Positions 27,328-41,741 are shown, numbered from the stretch's first letter. The stretch is 64,000 nt of DNA from Isoperla grammatica (GCA_945910005.1 OX246739.1:12560292-12624291); one strand, 5' to 3'. The notes: generated by a model from the letters alone, not told the origin. Program-made: numbers and translations.

Positions 27328-29261
27328 AGAACGTGCAAGGTTTTCCACAACACAGACTGGATGTCTTGCCATTCTGGCTGGGTTCAGTCTGCAAGTGGAC
27401 ACTATGTCATACGATGCGTGTATACTTGTGCCAAATGAGTTCATCTTGCAATGCACTCACTTTTTTTTCTTCTTAATATTTCCGAGCATTGTTAATCATG
27501 TATACCCGAAACATTACATTTTGCATTAAAAATCTTTGCCAAAAACTAGATTACGTTGCATTGCTGCTGGCAAAGAACCCAATCATTTGTACGCTACTTG
27601 AAATAGCTATTGAGCTTTGCAGACTTGGTTATCTTCCAGTGCATTGCCGCTGATGTAATGGCCAACTTCAATTTGAAGCGTGACTGGTTCCTGAATATTA
27701 TATTAATGATCTCTGACAGAAGCACATTCAATGTAATAAACACTGTGATTTGAGTTTAGAACTTTGGATATATGTCATGCTGCATGCATACACATTGGCC
27801 TTTACATGCAATTAAACGACGTGAAACAATAACCACAACAATAACAATGATAATATTAATATCTTTGATGTTGTGATCCCTCTCAGCCACAATTTAAAGA
27901 TGTGGCGAGGAAAAATAAACAGACATAAGGAGCGCTCTGTTGAAAAAAAAATATGAGGAAGAGCAATAAAGTAACTGTTATATACCAAACTAAAAATTAA
28001 TTCCAGCTACTTCGATCTCTTTCTGAAAGTAAAATTTTGAGCACGTGGAGTCGTGTTTATCCTCACCCCAGTTCGTCATCGTTCAATATGGGCCCATCGT
28101 GGGGGTCTACGGAATGAAAATATCCCATACCTTTAGGGCGTCCATTACCGAAGAGAAATATTTTCATTTTTCACCAATATCCAATAAAAAAAAAGTAAAT
28201 GGACTCCCTATAAAAAGTATGTTTTTAGACGCACAATTCGTCGCATTTCCAATGTAAAAAGCATTCCGACGATGTGTGCATATGAAGACGGTAGCGCTTC
28301 GGGCAATAAGCCGGAGCGGGAGAGCGCCAGCCAAGAGCGCACTCCGGAAAAGTGGCATTATTATTTAAAACGTGCACTTTATGGTGAGGGTTGCACTTAG
28401 TGAATTGAAGTCAGTTCAAACGGGGCAGGTGTCTAGCTAGCATAGGAGAAACGTCTTAGCACATTAAGACAAATTGGCCAAAGCGCATTAGGCCACACTA
28501 ATTGGGTTTTGATAGCGGAAGGAATTGCACACTTCTCTCTCTGTCTGTATAGGGTCGGTCCTACCCTCATACTCACAATAGAGAGGACTGAAATAGGAGT
28601 AGGCAATACGGTAACTGAGAAGGAGAATCGTTCGCATCAAAGAACAAACATCAAAGAATTCTTTGTTCTTTTCGATGCTTCTCTTCTCATGTGTATACAA
28701 TACATCAACCTAGCTGCAATCATCACACATTAGGCAAAACGCATAACAAATGTAAACATAAAACAATATAGAAATACAATTTCAGTGATGCCCTCGATTG
28801 TCACTATATTACTAACATGGAGACATCTATCTTACTCTTCCACCAATGAAATTGACCAATCTACTGACTATAGTCTAGGAAAATGATATTCCCTTTAGAA
28901 GCGTAGTGATTCTTTTTCAGTTGGGCTTCATTCAATCTTATGTAACTCCCGAAGATTACGAAGATGACAAACAACTTGAGATGCTAGAAATACGTCTGCG
29001 TCGGTACTTGTGGTTTCAAATTGAGAGACAAATATTAGTGGGGTGAGAGCTCGCACGGAAAACATCATAGAACAAACCTCTCATTATCTTCATTGCTCAT
29101 TTGCTGAACACGTTGGAGTTCGTAGACAACTCTAGTTGTAAACAAGATGGAAGATCTACTTATCACACTGTTTCATTCTAAGCGCTCTGAGATCAATTCT
29201 TTTCGGTTGAATTTACACCTCTCCTCTCTAGTTTACTTGGCAGCGTATTTGGACGCAGTCG

Positions 29262-29335
29262 ATTAGATGTGGTCTAGGGATTTGGTCTCGCAAACCCGCG
29301 GTGTCTGCGTTTCATATTCGAACCCTGACTTGGCC
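29262..29335 (+). repeat. tRNA-like sequence (SINE or tRNA pseudogene)
   Basis: It has tggtctaggga, as in the A box of tRNA-Pro or tRNA-Glu type genes, and attcgaaccct as a T-loop/B box 47 bases later, close to normal tRNA spacing. The middle matches part of a Pro-type tRNA (ggtctcgc). The acceptor ends do not pair and the T-stem is broken, so it is not a working tRNA. Confidence 0.35.
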
Positions 29336-31544
29336 ATGGATATTTTTCATCCTTATAATGTCTTGCACTTTGAAAGTAAATTAGTGCAAGCAAACAAACA
29401 ACAAAAGAGCGATTCTTGTTCTGATTCTAGTAAAGGTCTATTACTACAGCTGATATAATTGGTATCACAGATAAAATATATTGACATTTCATTAGCAGAT
29501 CAATGTAAAACAGATTTTCATGGTATTGTGCAAAAACACCTTGATTGGAACCTATTAAATAATTTATATGTGTGCTTATGACGTTACTCGCTCATAATAT
29601 GTTTATAATCCACATCGTCGTCCACTCATTCCTACAGCTTAATCGAAAACAATTTGAACACAAAAACGAACAGATCAATTAGAACCAGTCAACGCATGAA
29701 CATTTATACTGAGCCATGATTGAATTCATTTACACAATACTGTCAAAGGTTGATCGTCATTTAAAGTTAATGGAGTCGACTAGCTTTTACGACGATCGAG
29801 ACTTATCGTTTCGACTCTTTTTTGCCATCACAACTTATAATCAATCAATGTCAGTGAATTCCGATGTCAATCTCGTATCGTATAGTTGACTGGAGTTAAC
29901 TTGTAAACAGCGATCTAATCACTGTGGTCCCCGTCGAGTTTTGTGTAAATATAAAGAGTGCGCAGAGGAGTTGTGCGCAGGTACGCAATGGGCATCGACA
30001 AACGTAAACAACGGATCAACTGAGGAAATGAGGGATTAGTTTAGACCTTGGAAAACATATTGACTATTTATGAAATCCTTGTGCTTGTAACATGGACTAA
30101 AATCCGCACAGAACAATGCAAACAACCAATTTTTTTTGTTCAATTGAATCAATATTTAAAACTGATCGTTTTGAACTTGTGTGTGCCAAAACGATTTTTA
30201 ATAAGTAGGAAACTTGATGATGTAGAAAAAATAATAATTGAAGTCAGTAACATGAAAGGTACAACATTTAACATTGAAACTTTAATTGGAAGCTACGAGA
30301 TGTTGTTTTAACAAGATGTAAATGAATGTATTTATTTGCTCGCACAATCCGAATATTTCATGTTATACGTGGCTACATAAAAAGGAGGGTGGCGGTTGGA
30401 CAAACATTGAGATTGATATGACGTATGTTTGTGTTTCTAACTCCCAGTCTACCTGTCAGCCAGTTACAAACATAAAACATACCATGTGTAATTTAATAAA
30501 ACACGTTTGAAAACTATGGTGCTGATTTAATAATTACAACACTCGTTTTTTCTTTGAAAATAAATTAGTGTACTTATTGACATTCCCGTTTATTACGCGT
30601 ACCAGTGGATATGACGGGTATAAAACGCCGTTTATATGTATTTTATGATTACGAAAACAATGATAATGGGTTCGTTCCACGAGCTATCAATGAGTGAATA
30701 TACCGATTTAGACAAAGTCTTCGTGCAATCGCTTGTACACATTCCATGGTATTCATATAATTATTGATCATGCTGTTACAAAGCTCAGTCCTACCGTATA
30801 TTTCAACCAAAACTTCCCACTAATGGTTGATGTAGTTTGTGACACTCTCTGTGGTTCAATTGAAATATGCCGACATTACAATGGGTAAACGTTGTAATTA
30901 TAACATAGTCGTAAAAACGGCTGTATGCATTTATTTTTAGGGAGGTGCAGTAGGCTACATCCGCATTACATGGCCTTACTGTTCAAGAGAAAAAAAAAAG
31001 GTTTTTGAGTTTATTTTTGTTGTAGGTTTCAATTTGTCCGCAAGTTCGGTAAACGACTTTCTCACACAATGTAATTGGTTGGATAGTAACAATAATAATA
31101 ATAACAACAAATAAAAATAACAATCATAATAACAATAACGTTGGAGACCATTTTTTTTTTAAGATAGAAAATATCAATACATAAATATATAATCTATTTA
31201 CATAAATCAGAACCATTATCTTATCCCCAGGCCTATGTATTGGCCTACAGTATTTCTCGTTAAAAGGAGTATAAATCCGAAGAAAATTATATCAGTGGCA
31301 ATATGTCGAAAAAAAATGTATAATGATGGTGCTAACAAAAATAAAGTCAGCGACATAATTTTAGGAAAAATGAAAAACGTGAAAAAAAAATTCGCACTAC
31401 ATAATTTCTCAATTTAGCCAGCGCTACTCTACTTTCCCATTCGTCAGTCAATTGAGTTAATTGAGAATAACACGCACGACACGAGGCAGTGGGTGCACTT
31501 GCACTGGTCCCGTGACGTATATCGGAAGGATGCAGGGTGATTAG

Positions 31545-31722
31545 CGTTGGAGGGGAAGGGGGGAGGGGGAGGAGGGGGGGAGGTCACAGGTCATCACCCG
31601 GGCCTCGGCATCGTCTGATGTCAGTGCCAACTCTCACACAACGCCACTTTGGCACGGGCCTCGATATGACACCATAAAGTTGAGGGCGGAAGGTGGGGGA
31701 GGGGGAGGGGGGGGGGGGAGCG
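31545..31722 (+). repeat. Two purine (G-rich) tracts
   Basis: Runs of G interrupted by A at about 31545-31585 and 31693-31722. Both have the guanine-run pattern that can form G-quadruplexes; that is an inference from sequence only. Confidence 0.7.
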
Positions 31723-32607
31723 GTCGAAGGAGAGGGGGGATTTATACGATTCTAAAAGCGAGCGCACACGTAATCTTCTTCACTCAGTCGTCACGCATGC
31801 AACGAACAGTGCATGGCGGCAGGAAATACACAAGAATTAGTTACTTTGTATTTCTGTCCATGCACACTTACAATACCATGGGAGAGTAAAAACTGTGCAC
31901 AGGCAAGAAAAGCTTATTTTCATCAAACCTGGACCTTCCACAGCTTTCCACAAATACTGTCTCACTGCATAATAGCAGCAGCCTCTTAAAAAAGGTCGTT
32001 ATGAATACTCAAGTCGTGGCCATAAGAACATTTGGTGTGACTCCTTCAGAACTATCACTAAAACATATTTGTATGGACAGTTTATGTTCTTTACGTTTTC
32101 TTTTTATTTGTATGTTCAGTCGAGATTTTGCGAACCAGGCATTATATTATATTCTAGAATCACTTTTTTATTTATTATTACTACTATTTACAAGTTATTA
32201 CCAGTTTTCCTTTTTTCGATATTTTCACTTTTCGCCACGTCCAGTTTCTATTATGTTGGTCTTTTCGCTGACACACCGAATCCTAACACGCACACGCGGT
32301 ACGTTTTGTCATAGCTGTAACGAAAACATTTCAATGCCAGAAAATCCGCATTGAGAAACCTAAAAACCCAAACCACACAAACACACACACAGAGTCACTA
32401 ATCATTATTGATTACGGTCAATTATTATTTCCCCGTGACAGCATATAATGCGAACGATTATCAATAAACCATTGACCATAACTTTTTCCTTTTCGTTGGG
32501 AGATTTTGTCCACACAATCATGTGCTTGTCTCACCATCCCCTCACTGCAATGATGGATAGGGGTTGATGGGCCTGACGGGTGTAATTGTCCGCGATGACA
32601 CTGGAGC

Positions 32608-32690
32608 GGACAAACAGACGGACAGACAGACAGACGGACAGACAGACAGACAGTTAGACAGACAGACACAGGGACAGACACAGGGACAGT
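32608..32690 (+). repeat. (GACA)n microsatellite
   Basis: Tetranucleotide gaca/cagacaga tract with acgg and acagg variants. It yields long Cys/Val/Ser minus-strand open frames that are not genes. Confidence 0.9.
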
Positions 32691-33504
32691 AATTATTTCC
32701 TCTTTTCTCCCTCGCACTTCGGTATGTATATGCGTGCTTTACGCAAGCAAGCAGCACGGACGTACAAACGCATAACCTACAAACACAGGCAGACAGACGG
32801 ACTGACCCCCCTCCCCCCCCCCCCCTTTGAATGTGCGCGTGCATATATATGTATATGCAGCCACTCTCAACTGTATCCCTCGTAATCGTACAGTGGACAT
32901 GAATGTAGTATCGATTTAAACGATTGTTTCCGATAGCAACAAAAAACGTTGACGGTGTTTCATTGAGGACGTTTGGCGATCAGTCGTTGGGTTGGTTGAA
33001 TCAGAGGTAACAAACAGGTGGACGAGTTTTAAAACGTTTGTCAGCAAATAAGAATGTGTTTCGAACACGCTTTAGTATAATTTGATAAAGACAATATTGA
33101 TACTGTTGTTGAATAAGATTTATGTTATTTAGCAAAAAAACAAAGATGAATTTATCCATATATCATGCTAGGCTATGCATCACAGTGAAACTATAGATGT
33201 GTGTGTCACCACTTGGATGCATATGCTGTTACTATAAATAAAATGTCTCTTGGTAAGCTATAACTCTATCTTTAATTTTCTATTTTAAAGGTATACAACA
33301 ATGTTTGATTTCAAACCTCATATATATTTTTTTCATTATTTAGAGTTTATTTGCACATTTTATTGTGTCGACCAATTGCTTACCCTTCAATAACTACACA
33401 AGCTTTGAAAGTAGCAGCAGTAGTTGTGGCAACAGAAAATATAAAAAATAATATCCACCCTGTGCATCCTTTTGGAATGGTTCACATTCATTGTTCGCGT
33501 GGGA

Positions 33505-33523
33505 GGGGGGGGGGGGGGGGGGG
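33505..33523 (+). repeat. Poly-G tract, 19 bases
   Basis: Uninterrupted G run. Confidence 0.95.
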
Positions 33524-34103
33524 TATATTTGTCTGGTTAGCAATCATGTTAGCGAGTCCCCCGGCTCAACGAAGTTACACGTTTTGATGAAATAACAAAC
33601 AAACATAAAGTTCAACACTGCAGCTGGATTGTGCGTGTGGTGTGTGTGCGTGTGCACATGAGTAACTGGCGAATGTCTATAATGTGTGTACGAATAATAT
33701 GGAACTTGTATCATAACATGACATAGCTGTGTATATGAATCCGTTGCTCACAGGATTCATCTACCCTTCCTTCTTTTGTTGGTTCCTATAAACGTTAAAA
33801 CGTTTCGGTTTACTGATTTTAGTTTGGTTGTGACATCCACGTACGGTTTAATTAAACAACGGTAACAGAAGAATCGACAGATAAATATTTAAACGTAGAC
33901 GTTTTAGGTAATCGTATTATCTGCGTTTTATTGTACTTGTATGTATATCGAGTTCATAAGGGGTCTAATATATGAAAGAAACAGTGTTTCACATGAAATG
34001 TCCCAACTCTAGGGTGTAATAGCAAAAGAGTTTGTAAAATTTAAGTTTATTTCATGATTAGCAATGCAATCTACAACAAATAAGACGGATTGTAATTTCC
34101 CGT

Positions 34104-34180
34104 CTCTGTATAGCTCAGTGGTCAGAGTGCCCGCGCGGCAAGTGGGAGTCTGACACGTGTTCAATTCCCAGCGGTGTTGA
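34104..34180 (+). repeat. tRNA-derived SINE-like sequence
   Basis: It contains tagctcagtggtcagagtg, an almost perfect tRNA A-box region, and gttcaattccc, a good B box, at normal spacing. The 5' and 3' acceptor strands do not pair, so it is not a functional tRNA; a polymerase III-type SINE head is more likely. No second copy with the same tail was found in this window. Confidence 0.5.
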
Positions 34181-37100
34181 TTTTGAAGATTCTGTCGAAT
34201 ATAAGATCATAATAACCTCATAGTGGGCGGCCTACTCTAAAAACAGTTTTACATAATACATATTTATGGTTTTGTGAACCAAGTACCAACCTCATTGTGT
34301 TACGTATACCAAACCTACCTACCGACTGGCTATATTAGTATAGGCATTAGGTAGATTATCTATTTTAATTTTATACTTTTTAAATAATACGGAATCCAAT
34401 GAAATAAAAAAGCACCGTTACGCAATTCCCTGACGTTATCAGTCAACAAATAATAAAAAGGTCCTATCTATATAGGTAGGCCTACTCTAAAACAATAAAA
34501 TCGTGTGTGGATGTAGATCACAGTAAACTTCTGTGCGCACAAAATGTGGTGGAACTCGTTCTCGAGTATAGGTGGTATAAGTTGATCTGTAACATTCCTC
34601 TCGCCGAACAGTGGTCAGTAGGGGATGAAACCACCCTGTTACTTGTGTAAATACACCGAAACGCAGCGAGTAGAACGCTACACATTGGTTTAACAATCCC
34701 GCGCGAACAGAAACGCACTTTCTAGGTAACCGCAATATATTAGCCCTTGTTTTGCCACCAAACTTCACAGCCCGCAACCCGATGGGGGAGAATTCACAAA
34801 CAAGTAGAGCATACAGAGCGAGGATTTATGCGGGATAAATGTTGGGAGGATGAGAACATACAAAAGCCGAAAGATTAGTAGAAACCCTTGTTTCTAGTAT
34901 AATCTGATTCGCCTACACCGAACCTCTCACTAACCAACCACCCCCGTCACCCGCAAGCTCATCCTTTCAAATTGATTACAAGTTAGTGATAACAGGTTTT
35001 TGCGCGGGTAAGCGGGAAATACGAGGCAAAATGTTGATTGGATGTCTGGAGAAAAAAAAACATAGATGTGAAATTGACCCTGGTGGTCAATACTAGTACT
35101 CATAAATATTACACTTGAAATAATGTACAACATGAGTAGAAACGTTGTTTTAACGAATATACTGCGGGACAAGAGGTGTGTGTACTAAATGGTATCACAA
35201 AATAAGAATGTTATGAAGGTCACCATTATTTAATTATATTTACAACAAGGAATTAGTTCGAACTGAACGAAACAGGACCCACATTTAATTTAGCTCTGGC
35301 TCATCACAGACTCATCAAAAGCACAGTGTTTACAAATACAATTGAAAACGTGCTACATTAATTTCTTGATTAATTTCTATGTTAAATAATAAATTCAAAT
35401 ACGCATGATTATGAGGATACACAAACATAAAACATCATCAATAAAAATATACCAGAACGTCGGTTCCGTTTTCAAGAAAATGTTCCGGTACAAATTAAGC
35501 GCCGCTGACAGGGTATATGTGCTCAATTACATCGCAGCAACCCTCACAAAATCACGTGAGTCAGGTGATTAATGGTGATAAAATAAATTGTCGATTATTC
35601 TTCACGTTCCCTCCGACAGGTGGTGTAATTTTCACCGTAGATGGTTCCTCCAAGCGCGTCGATAAGTTAAGACGCGCTCTGTACAGTCACGTGCAAAGAC
35701 AACCCCCTCACGCGCAACAATTACCAACATTGCGGTGTTGCCATTCGAGCCTGAATCGGAATAGATTAGATTGAAATCTTTACATCTTAACCTATATCAA
35801 ATTCTTCATCGCAATGCAGGTGTTGCTACATTTTGATTAAACGTCGCCCGCCACCATTTTCCTTTTAGGCAGGTTCCATTTTGTTTGCGTTCCCATGCGC
35901 ACAGGATGTAAAATCCATTCACATAAACCTTTATCAAAACCGTTTTCCAGAAGATTAAAGTTTTATGAAGGTGTTAGAGAAATATATATACCGAAGCGAA
36001 GCATAACTTGCAGACAAATCTTCCTTGAAAGCAAAAGGCCCACCACGATATCTTCGGTGTTGATCAAAGATGCGTAAAGCTGGCATCGCTATTAGTGGTC
36101 TCGACTCCCGTAGCTTATTTCAAGTGAGACCAAAGACGACTGTCGGAAGCTTATCATATTATTGACGTCTTATGACCTAACAATTGAATAAGAGGGATGA
36201 AAAGAGGAGGAATCTTTGTGGAATGTTGGTCGAAACATGGCACAATGCGACCAAAGACCTGAAATAATTCACATCGGACGCGGACAAAAGAACCCCCACC
36301 CCACCACCACCCCCAACCATTGTTAAATATAAAGTACGGTTTAACCACGAGTGACAAAAATGGTGGGACCTTTCAGAGATATTATTCTAAAAAAAAGCGG
36401 CGTTAAATTTATATTGTGTCTTTATAAAAGAGGTTAGTGTAAAAAGTAGTCTACAGACTTGAACCTACAAGAGGGAATAACCAACTATAAGAGCACTTTG
36501 TGTTGATATGAAACTCCGCTAAGGATGGATTGAATCAAAATAGATATGTGATCCCTTTTATGCTCAGGAAACCATTTGGGATGATTCCATCTATACTGAC
36601 ATTAACTTTCACGAGGCACTACATACAATTCATCAAATAAAAGCAAACACTAACAATGCAAAGAATAGCATCTTTCTTAAACAAGAATAACAATCATAAT
36701 CATAAATTCATTACATACATTTTGTGTGTGTTTACCTACAATACAATCAAGTAGAACATTGGATTTAGTAACCATGCAAATAACGTTTGGTGGTTAGATC
36801 TTTAATAAAGCTTAACCAAAACATTTTCAAGCAGGGGAAAAAATATAAATTATAAGATTATAAAATTATGGTTGGAAGATGAAGTGATTTATTTAATTAA
36901 TATCAAACCTATTGTTTGTGGAAATAAATTATTGTAGTGTACTTCCAACATGATTTGCAATAACCTCAATTGAATTGAGGTAGGGGTACTCGTTGAAGGT
37001 TATGAGTTATGAACAATGAATGTGCCACATCAAAACGCAGTTATATTAAATTATAATCACAATCACACTGCGACTGTGACGTCACGTGGGAACAATAAAC

Positions 37101-39907
37101 ATAGTGACCTACCGCGGGTAGACCCAGGGTTAATACAGGAAATCCAATTACACTCATGTGTCCAGATAATATGCATCTGGCATTGTTTTTGTTTATACTA
37201 TAGCCGAATGTGTATTCAGTATAGTTATTGCATATTACCACAAACCAATGCGACGATATTGTGCAATATGAAAACAATTTACAGCGTTTTTTGTCCACAT
37301 GCATCAGTTATTGTACGTTTTGATTATATATTAATGATACTGGATGCATTGCATTGCATTGGGCGTAACGACTCATTTTATGCGATAGCGGTACACCTGA
37401 TGAATAAAAAAGTATGGAAATGAGGGAAAACTACCAGAAACAGAAACCTGTTCTGCGGATATAGGCTATACTATACTAGGCCTACTACACTAAGTACTAT
37501 ACGAATAAAGTTAATCATTTGCTGTCGGCATAATATGGCACAGCGGTTGTTACTATTATCGTTATTTATTGGAATGGCACACACACGTATCTACTGCATA
37601 CATTAGAGGCATATTTCACAGATGTACCATAAACGTTAAGTTTGTTCGAAGCTGCAGAATATCAAATAATACATAACTTATTAAACTGTAGACCTATACA
37701 GCCTAATTGATCAAAGCAAAATTATGTTATTCTCAAGAAAATAAGTGAATGTTAGTGATATAAGTATATACTTGGGATCGAGTATCATTATAAAATAGTT
37801 AACTGAAATGGAAGTAATTAGTACAAAAATAGCGACCTAGTGCAGCTAAGACAAGTCTTGGCGCCAGCATTCCGAAGTGTCTTAAAATGTGAAACCCGTT
37901 CTACATAGACATATGAACACATCATCGCCCACCGACTGATCCCAAATCGCCCGCTCAGTTTTAAGTGCAGCGATGCAAGAACCAAAACTTTTCAGCTTAA
38001 CCCAATTCCCATGTGAATGCATCCATGACACATAGTTTCAGCAATTATTTCATCTGTCCTGCATAGAACTATACTAGGTCAATTGTGTTCTATGTTCTAT
38101 AAATACACGGTACTCTCCATATATTTATATATATATATATATACAAACAATTCTCTAAAACGAAATGCGGCAATGGATATGACAACTTCGGTGATGGAGA
38201 ATGGCATACTAAAAATATATGGGTATACACGTACCGTTATAATACACGGAACGTTGCATATGAAATTAGTTTCAGTGAAAAACACTAACCTGATGAAAAC
38301 TTCCATCCACAGAAGTAAGTTGTGTACTACACAAGTCTACGGCGAACATGGCCTGGAAAGGTTCCATTCATTATCTATCTGCACAGTGTTCACTAATAAG
38401 CGTAAGTGGCAAAACATAAACCGAGTACGTCTGTAGTTTTAGGATCACGTTTGAGTTATGGAAACATACAAATCCCCGGTGAGCGGCGGATTATTAATGT
38501 GATTTCATAAAGGCGAGTTTTGAGCCATTGAGGTCACGTGTTTGGCGAAACGGACGGACAGCCCTAATTGTTACCTCGGCGCAACTTTTTGTGGAACTGG
38601 AAATAATGAAATTAGACTTAACAATACTCACAATAACACTGTAGAGTAGAGTAAACCAGCTCTGGTTACAAAGATGTGGCTTACAAGTTACAATTAGTAC
38701 AAATTTGTATATTGTGATTTGTATATAATAAGAGATACGTTATTTTAGCGTTTTAGGTTTTAGATGCTAAATTGTTCATTTATTTATTGGTTTTATTTTT
38801 GAAAACGCTACCAAATGCTAATTTTACAAAAAATGTGTTCCCATTCCTTATGAGATTTAGCAAAGAACTGCATTTTAACCCCTTAAGAAGTAAAAGTTAC
38901 AACTGAATTGATTTTAAGTAGTACCTGCACATAATTTTTCATTAGAAAAGCAAGAAACCCCTGATATACAAGGTTTTGACGAAAAGAAAAATATAAATGC
39001 TACAAAATGCTAAATTTAAAATAATAAATGCTAAATTTGGAGAAATTTTTTGCTTAAAAGACGTATCTCTATATATGAGCGCGATAATAAACACAGATCG
39101 AATACAAATAACTTTCACTATTGAAAAGAATCCAGGCAATAATGTACAGTATAATTTAATAAAGAAGGCAGTTGTTGACTTCTATTCCGCCTCAATAATG
39201 AATTCCATCATTATCAGTAAAGTTTGGTTAGTTTCGAATGATCAAAGAAAACTACAAGAAACGCGTTTCATTTTCAAAAGGAGATGCCTCAAAATGAGTA
39301 AAAACGTTCTTGTTGCTGCGTGTTTTGTATTTGCATCAATTTATTTACGCAGAAAGGCGAGTGGATCATGATATAAATTATAATGAAGAACGAGCACTAA
39401 ACTATACGTATGCAGAACTCGAACTCAGCATGTTATTGTTACTACATTGTTCGATTTTGTGCCTTAGCGTGAAATAGATCATGACATTAAGCTACTAATC
39501 GATAACTAAGTAACGATCGATTAGAAAAACAATCTTGTAAAGAAAATATGTTACTTTCGTCAACGGCAAAACGTCAGTAACAACGTAAGTAACGTAGTCG
39601 TTCACGCTGTTATAGTCAGGGGGTGCGAGGGGACAAAATTTACTGTGACACGCACTTCGAGACGGTGACACCCACTTCGACGAGACAAACCATGATAGAG
39701 ACTGGAACCCATGACCCCATCACCGACCTAGAGGTGGAGCAAAGTAGAGTTTACAAATCGATATTCGATATTCGATACCCGATATATAGCCTGTCTTTGT
39801 TACCCTATCTTCGTCTCACTCCAATGAAAATCACTATGAAGATGAGACCAAATACGTGCTTGCTCTATTTCTAGCATCTCTATACGATCCGGTTGAAATA
39901 ACTTTGT
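34181..39907. other. AT-rich stretch without supported genes
   Basis: Open frames of 135 codons (37016-37423) and 124 codons (38997-39371) exist on the plus strand. The latter is Lys/Ile/Asn-rich with no recognisable motif, and both are probably chance. A 9-bp stem with 1-base loop lies at 36963-36981. A short AT repeat is at about 38125-38142. Around 39640-39730 a sequence with gagactggaaccc on plus could be a degraded tRNA-like piece. Confidence 0.5.
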
Positions 39908-39915
39908 CTTATATG
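39908..39915 (+). repeat. Left 8-bp target site duplication of hAT element
   Basis: cttatatg directly precedes the left terminus. The identical octamer directly follows the right terminus at 41742-41749. Eight-base duplications are the hallmark of hAT insertion. Confidence 0.93.
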
Positions 39916-40204
39916 CAGTGGCGTAGCGCCGAAGTCGGGGGCCCCCCCGCGACACTGGCCATTGGTTGGACATGGTAGGATCAAGCACGGGGGGTATGGG
40001 GGGCAGAGCCCATGAAAAGCGCCGTAGGTGAAAAATTTTGAAAGCACGTTTTTAGAGTGCATTTGATGCGTTTTAGGAAAAAGTGGTGGGCTGAATGTCA
40101 TACCGAAACAATGTAGTTTGTGTGCGTCAATTTGTTTTGTCGTCATGTCGAGTTACAATTCACAGCATACATGGCAACATATTAACGTTTGATCTTATTT
40201 TCCA

Positions 40205-40225
40205 CCCCCCCCCCCCCCCCCCCCC
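40205..40225 (+). repeat. Poly-C tract, 21 bases, inside hAT element
   Basis: Uninterrupted C run. Confidence 0.95.
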
Positions 40226-40418
40226 TATCCAAACACTTCCACGCGACGTAATAATATATACATTTATCAACTAAAACCATAATAACATATTATTATATCA
40301 TCAACAACAACAACAACAATTATGATAAATTTTAAGTATTGATAAATCAAATAACCTACGTTTTGATCCTCCAACTGCAATTCTGGAACGTTTCCTAGCC
40401 GTTTAGGCTTTTAGTGTA

Positions 40419-40649
40419 TTATTGTCTGGCAAATCGAGCTTTTCGGCGTGCGTTAGCGTCCGCGAACTCGTCGAACAATGTATCTATGTTTAACTTTCGT
40501 GTTCTTTCACCCTCGATACTGAGCAATGCCAAACCACTGAGTCGATTCTCACTTATTGAGCTTCGCAAATAGTTTTTAATTAATTTTAATTTAGAAAAAG
40601 ATCTTCCGGCACCCGCTGCAGTCACGGGCACTTTTATAAGTTCTACCAC
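40419..40649 (-). pseudogene. hAT transposase C-terminal fragment (ZMYM1-like dimerisation region)
   Basis: A 76-residue minus-strand frame. Near its start is PVTAAGAGRSFSKLKLIKNY, then LRSSISENRLSGLALLSIE. This is the conserved hAT C-terminal dimerisation signature, which in ZMYM1-like transposases reads approximately (S/A)AERSFSKLKLIK...RL..LA..SIE. The usual Glu of AERSFSK is Gly here. Hundreds of residues of the RNase H-like catalytic core and any N-terminal zinc finger are absent upstream, where the sequence turns AT-rich. It sits inside an element with clean hAT ends, so this is the tail of that element's own transposase, not a host gene. Confidence 0.85.
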
Positions 40650-41741
40650 TCATTGTAAATAATATATATATTAACAAATAACATAGTAACAGAATAATAA
40701 AATAGAAACACCTAACATAACACTTTGTGACTCCACACAGAAGAGAACATTCAACACATATTCACAAAACTACTACGATTTCACTCAATTCACAATAAGA
40801 ATGTAAACTTTGCGCACTGTTATCAACACATCCGATCCAGCACCATATTTGACACCACTTTATTAATCGTATCACCTACAGTCTCACTCCCACGCTGAGA
40901 TATGCCTCTATCAGTGAGGGAGTCCGAGAGAAAACTGACCTCTGAAATAATTTTGTGTAAAGGGTGGAAACTAGCTACAAAAGAAAGTTTATTGTTGGTG
41001 GGGGTAAGGGTAAAATTTAAGGTTCATTGGCATTGTCGGTGACATCAGACTGTTAGTTTTACAATACAAGTGCATTTCGCTAACCCATACATCCGGTATA
41101 AAATCGTGGACGATCCCAAAAATTTAGAATTTGAGAGCAAGACTGGCCCCGTCCCGTCCTCGAATGTTAACACTTTACAGTCATTGCTGTCATATTTATT
41201 GCATCGTGTAATTTAGGGAGCACACCGCCCGTAGTGGTTAAAGACAGACCATTCAACATGTTGGAACTAAATATTAATTTTAGTCATACGTACGTATTTC
41301 GCATACAAACGAACACAGACCAAATGCCAAATGGCTACCCACTACCGATCCCCTCACAATCACCCTTTTAGCTGCAGCCATCCGTTTATGACTTGGCTCG
41401 CTATAGCGTCTAAATATTTCGCTGTCAAAAAAGGAATTGTTGGTTGTCTAGAGAATTCAATGGTGTCTTGTCTTCTTTATAATGAATATGATATTCAAAT
41501 TGACAGTTGTGTGAATATTCTTAAGACTTGTGACTGATTTCCTGGCTGATACAACATTTTCCGTTTTTTTGGGGGGGGGGGGGGAGGGCGCGAATTTTGT
41601 AATTTTATTTAAAATACATTTTAATTCATTTGTTGTCTTATTTGAAATTTTCATAATATACGATCTATATCATCGGGGGCCCCCGCTTGGCGGGGGCCCC
41701 CCCGCCTTGCGGGGTTTGCGGGGCCTTCCGCTACGCCACTG

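Larger units (their letters stand above)
27077..34103. other. AT-rich stretch with scattered repeats and no supported genes
   Basis: Contents: a 12-bp-stem hairpin (27298-27327) in a locally GC-richer patch (27150-27440), a tRNA-like fragment (29262-29335), a degenerate AAT-type tract near 31089-31140, G-rich tracts (31545-31585, 31693-31722), a GACA tract (32608-32690), and a C run (32812-32825) and G run (33505-33523). Overlapping open frames on both strands at 27088-27529 come from the patch's composition; I recognise no protein in them. Confidence 0.5.
39916..41741 (-). mobile_element. hAT-superfamily DNA transposon, internally decayed (1826 bp)
   Basis: The termini are a perfect 13-bp inverted repeat (cagtggcgtagcg at left, its reverse complement at right), flanked by exact 8-bp duplications (cttatatg). 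Subterminal regions are strongly G/C-rich on both sides. The only recognisable coding remnant is the C-terminal dimerisation segment of an hAT transposase on the minus strand (40419-40649). The rest of the transposase is missing, so the copy is non-autonomous. An intact target duplication points to a not very ancient insertion. A 21-base C run (40205-40225) and a 14-base G run (41571-41584) lie inside. Confidence 0.92.

Noticed and set aside
32418..32844. Cys/Val/Ser-rich minus-strand open frames
   Set aside because: Shadow of the GACA microsatellite and the adjacent C run.
34104..34180. Functional tRNA gene (also 1142, 18437, 29262, 48001)
   Set aside because: A and B boxes are present but acceptor and anticodon stems do not pair, so they are SINE heads or pseudogenes.
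36745..36757. Third copy of the caagtagaaca terminus
   Set aside because: Only the 11-base core matches, with no related sequence or array beside it; probably chance.
37016..39371. Plus-strand open frames of 135 and 124 codons
   Set aside because: Unrecognisable, biased composition that follows local AT content, no supporting signals.
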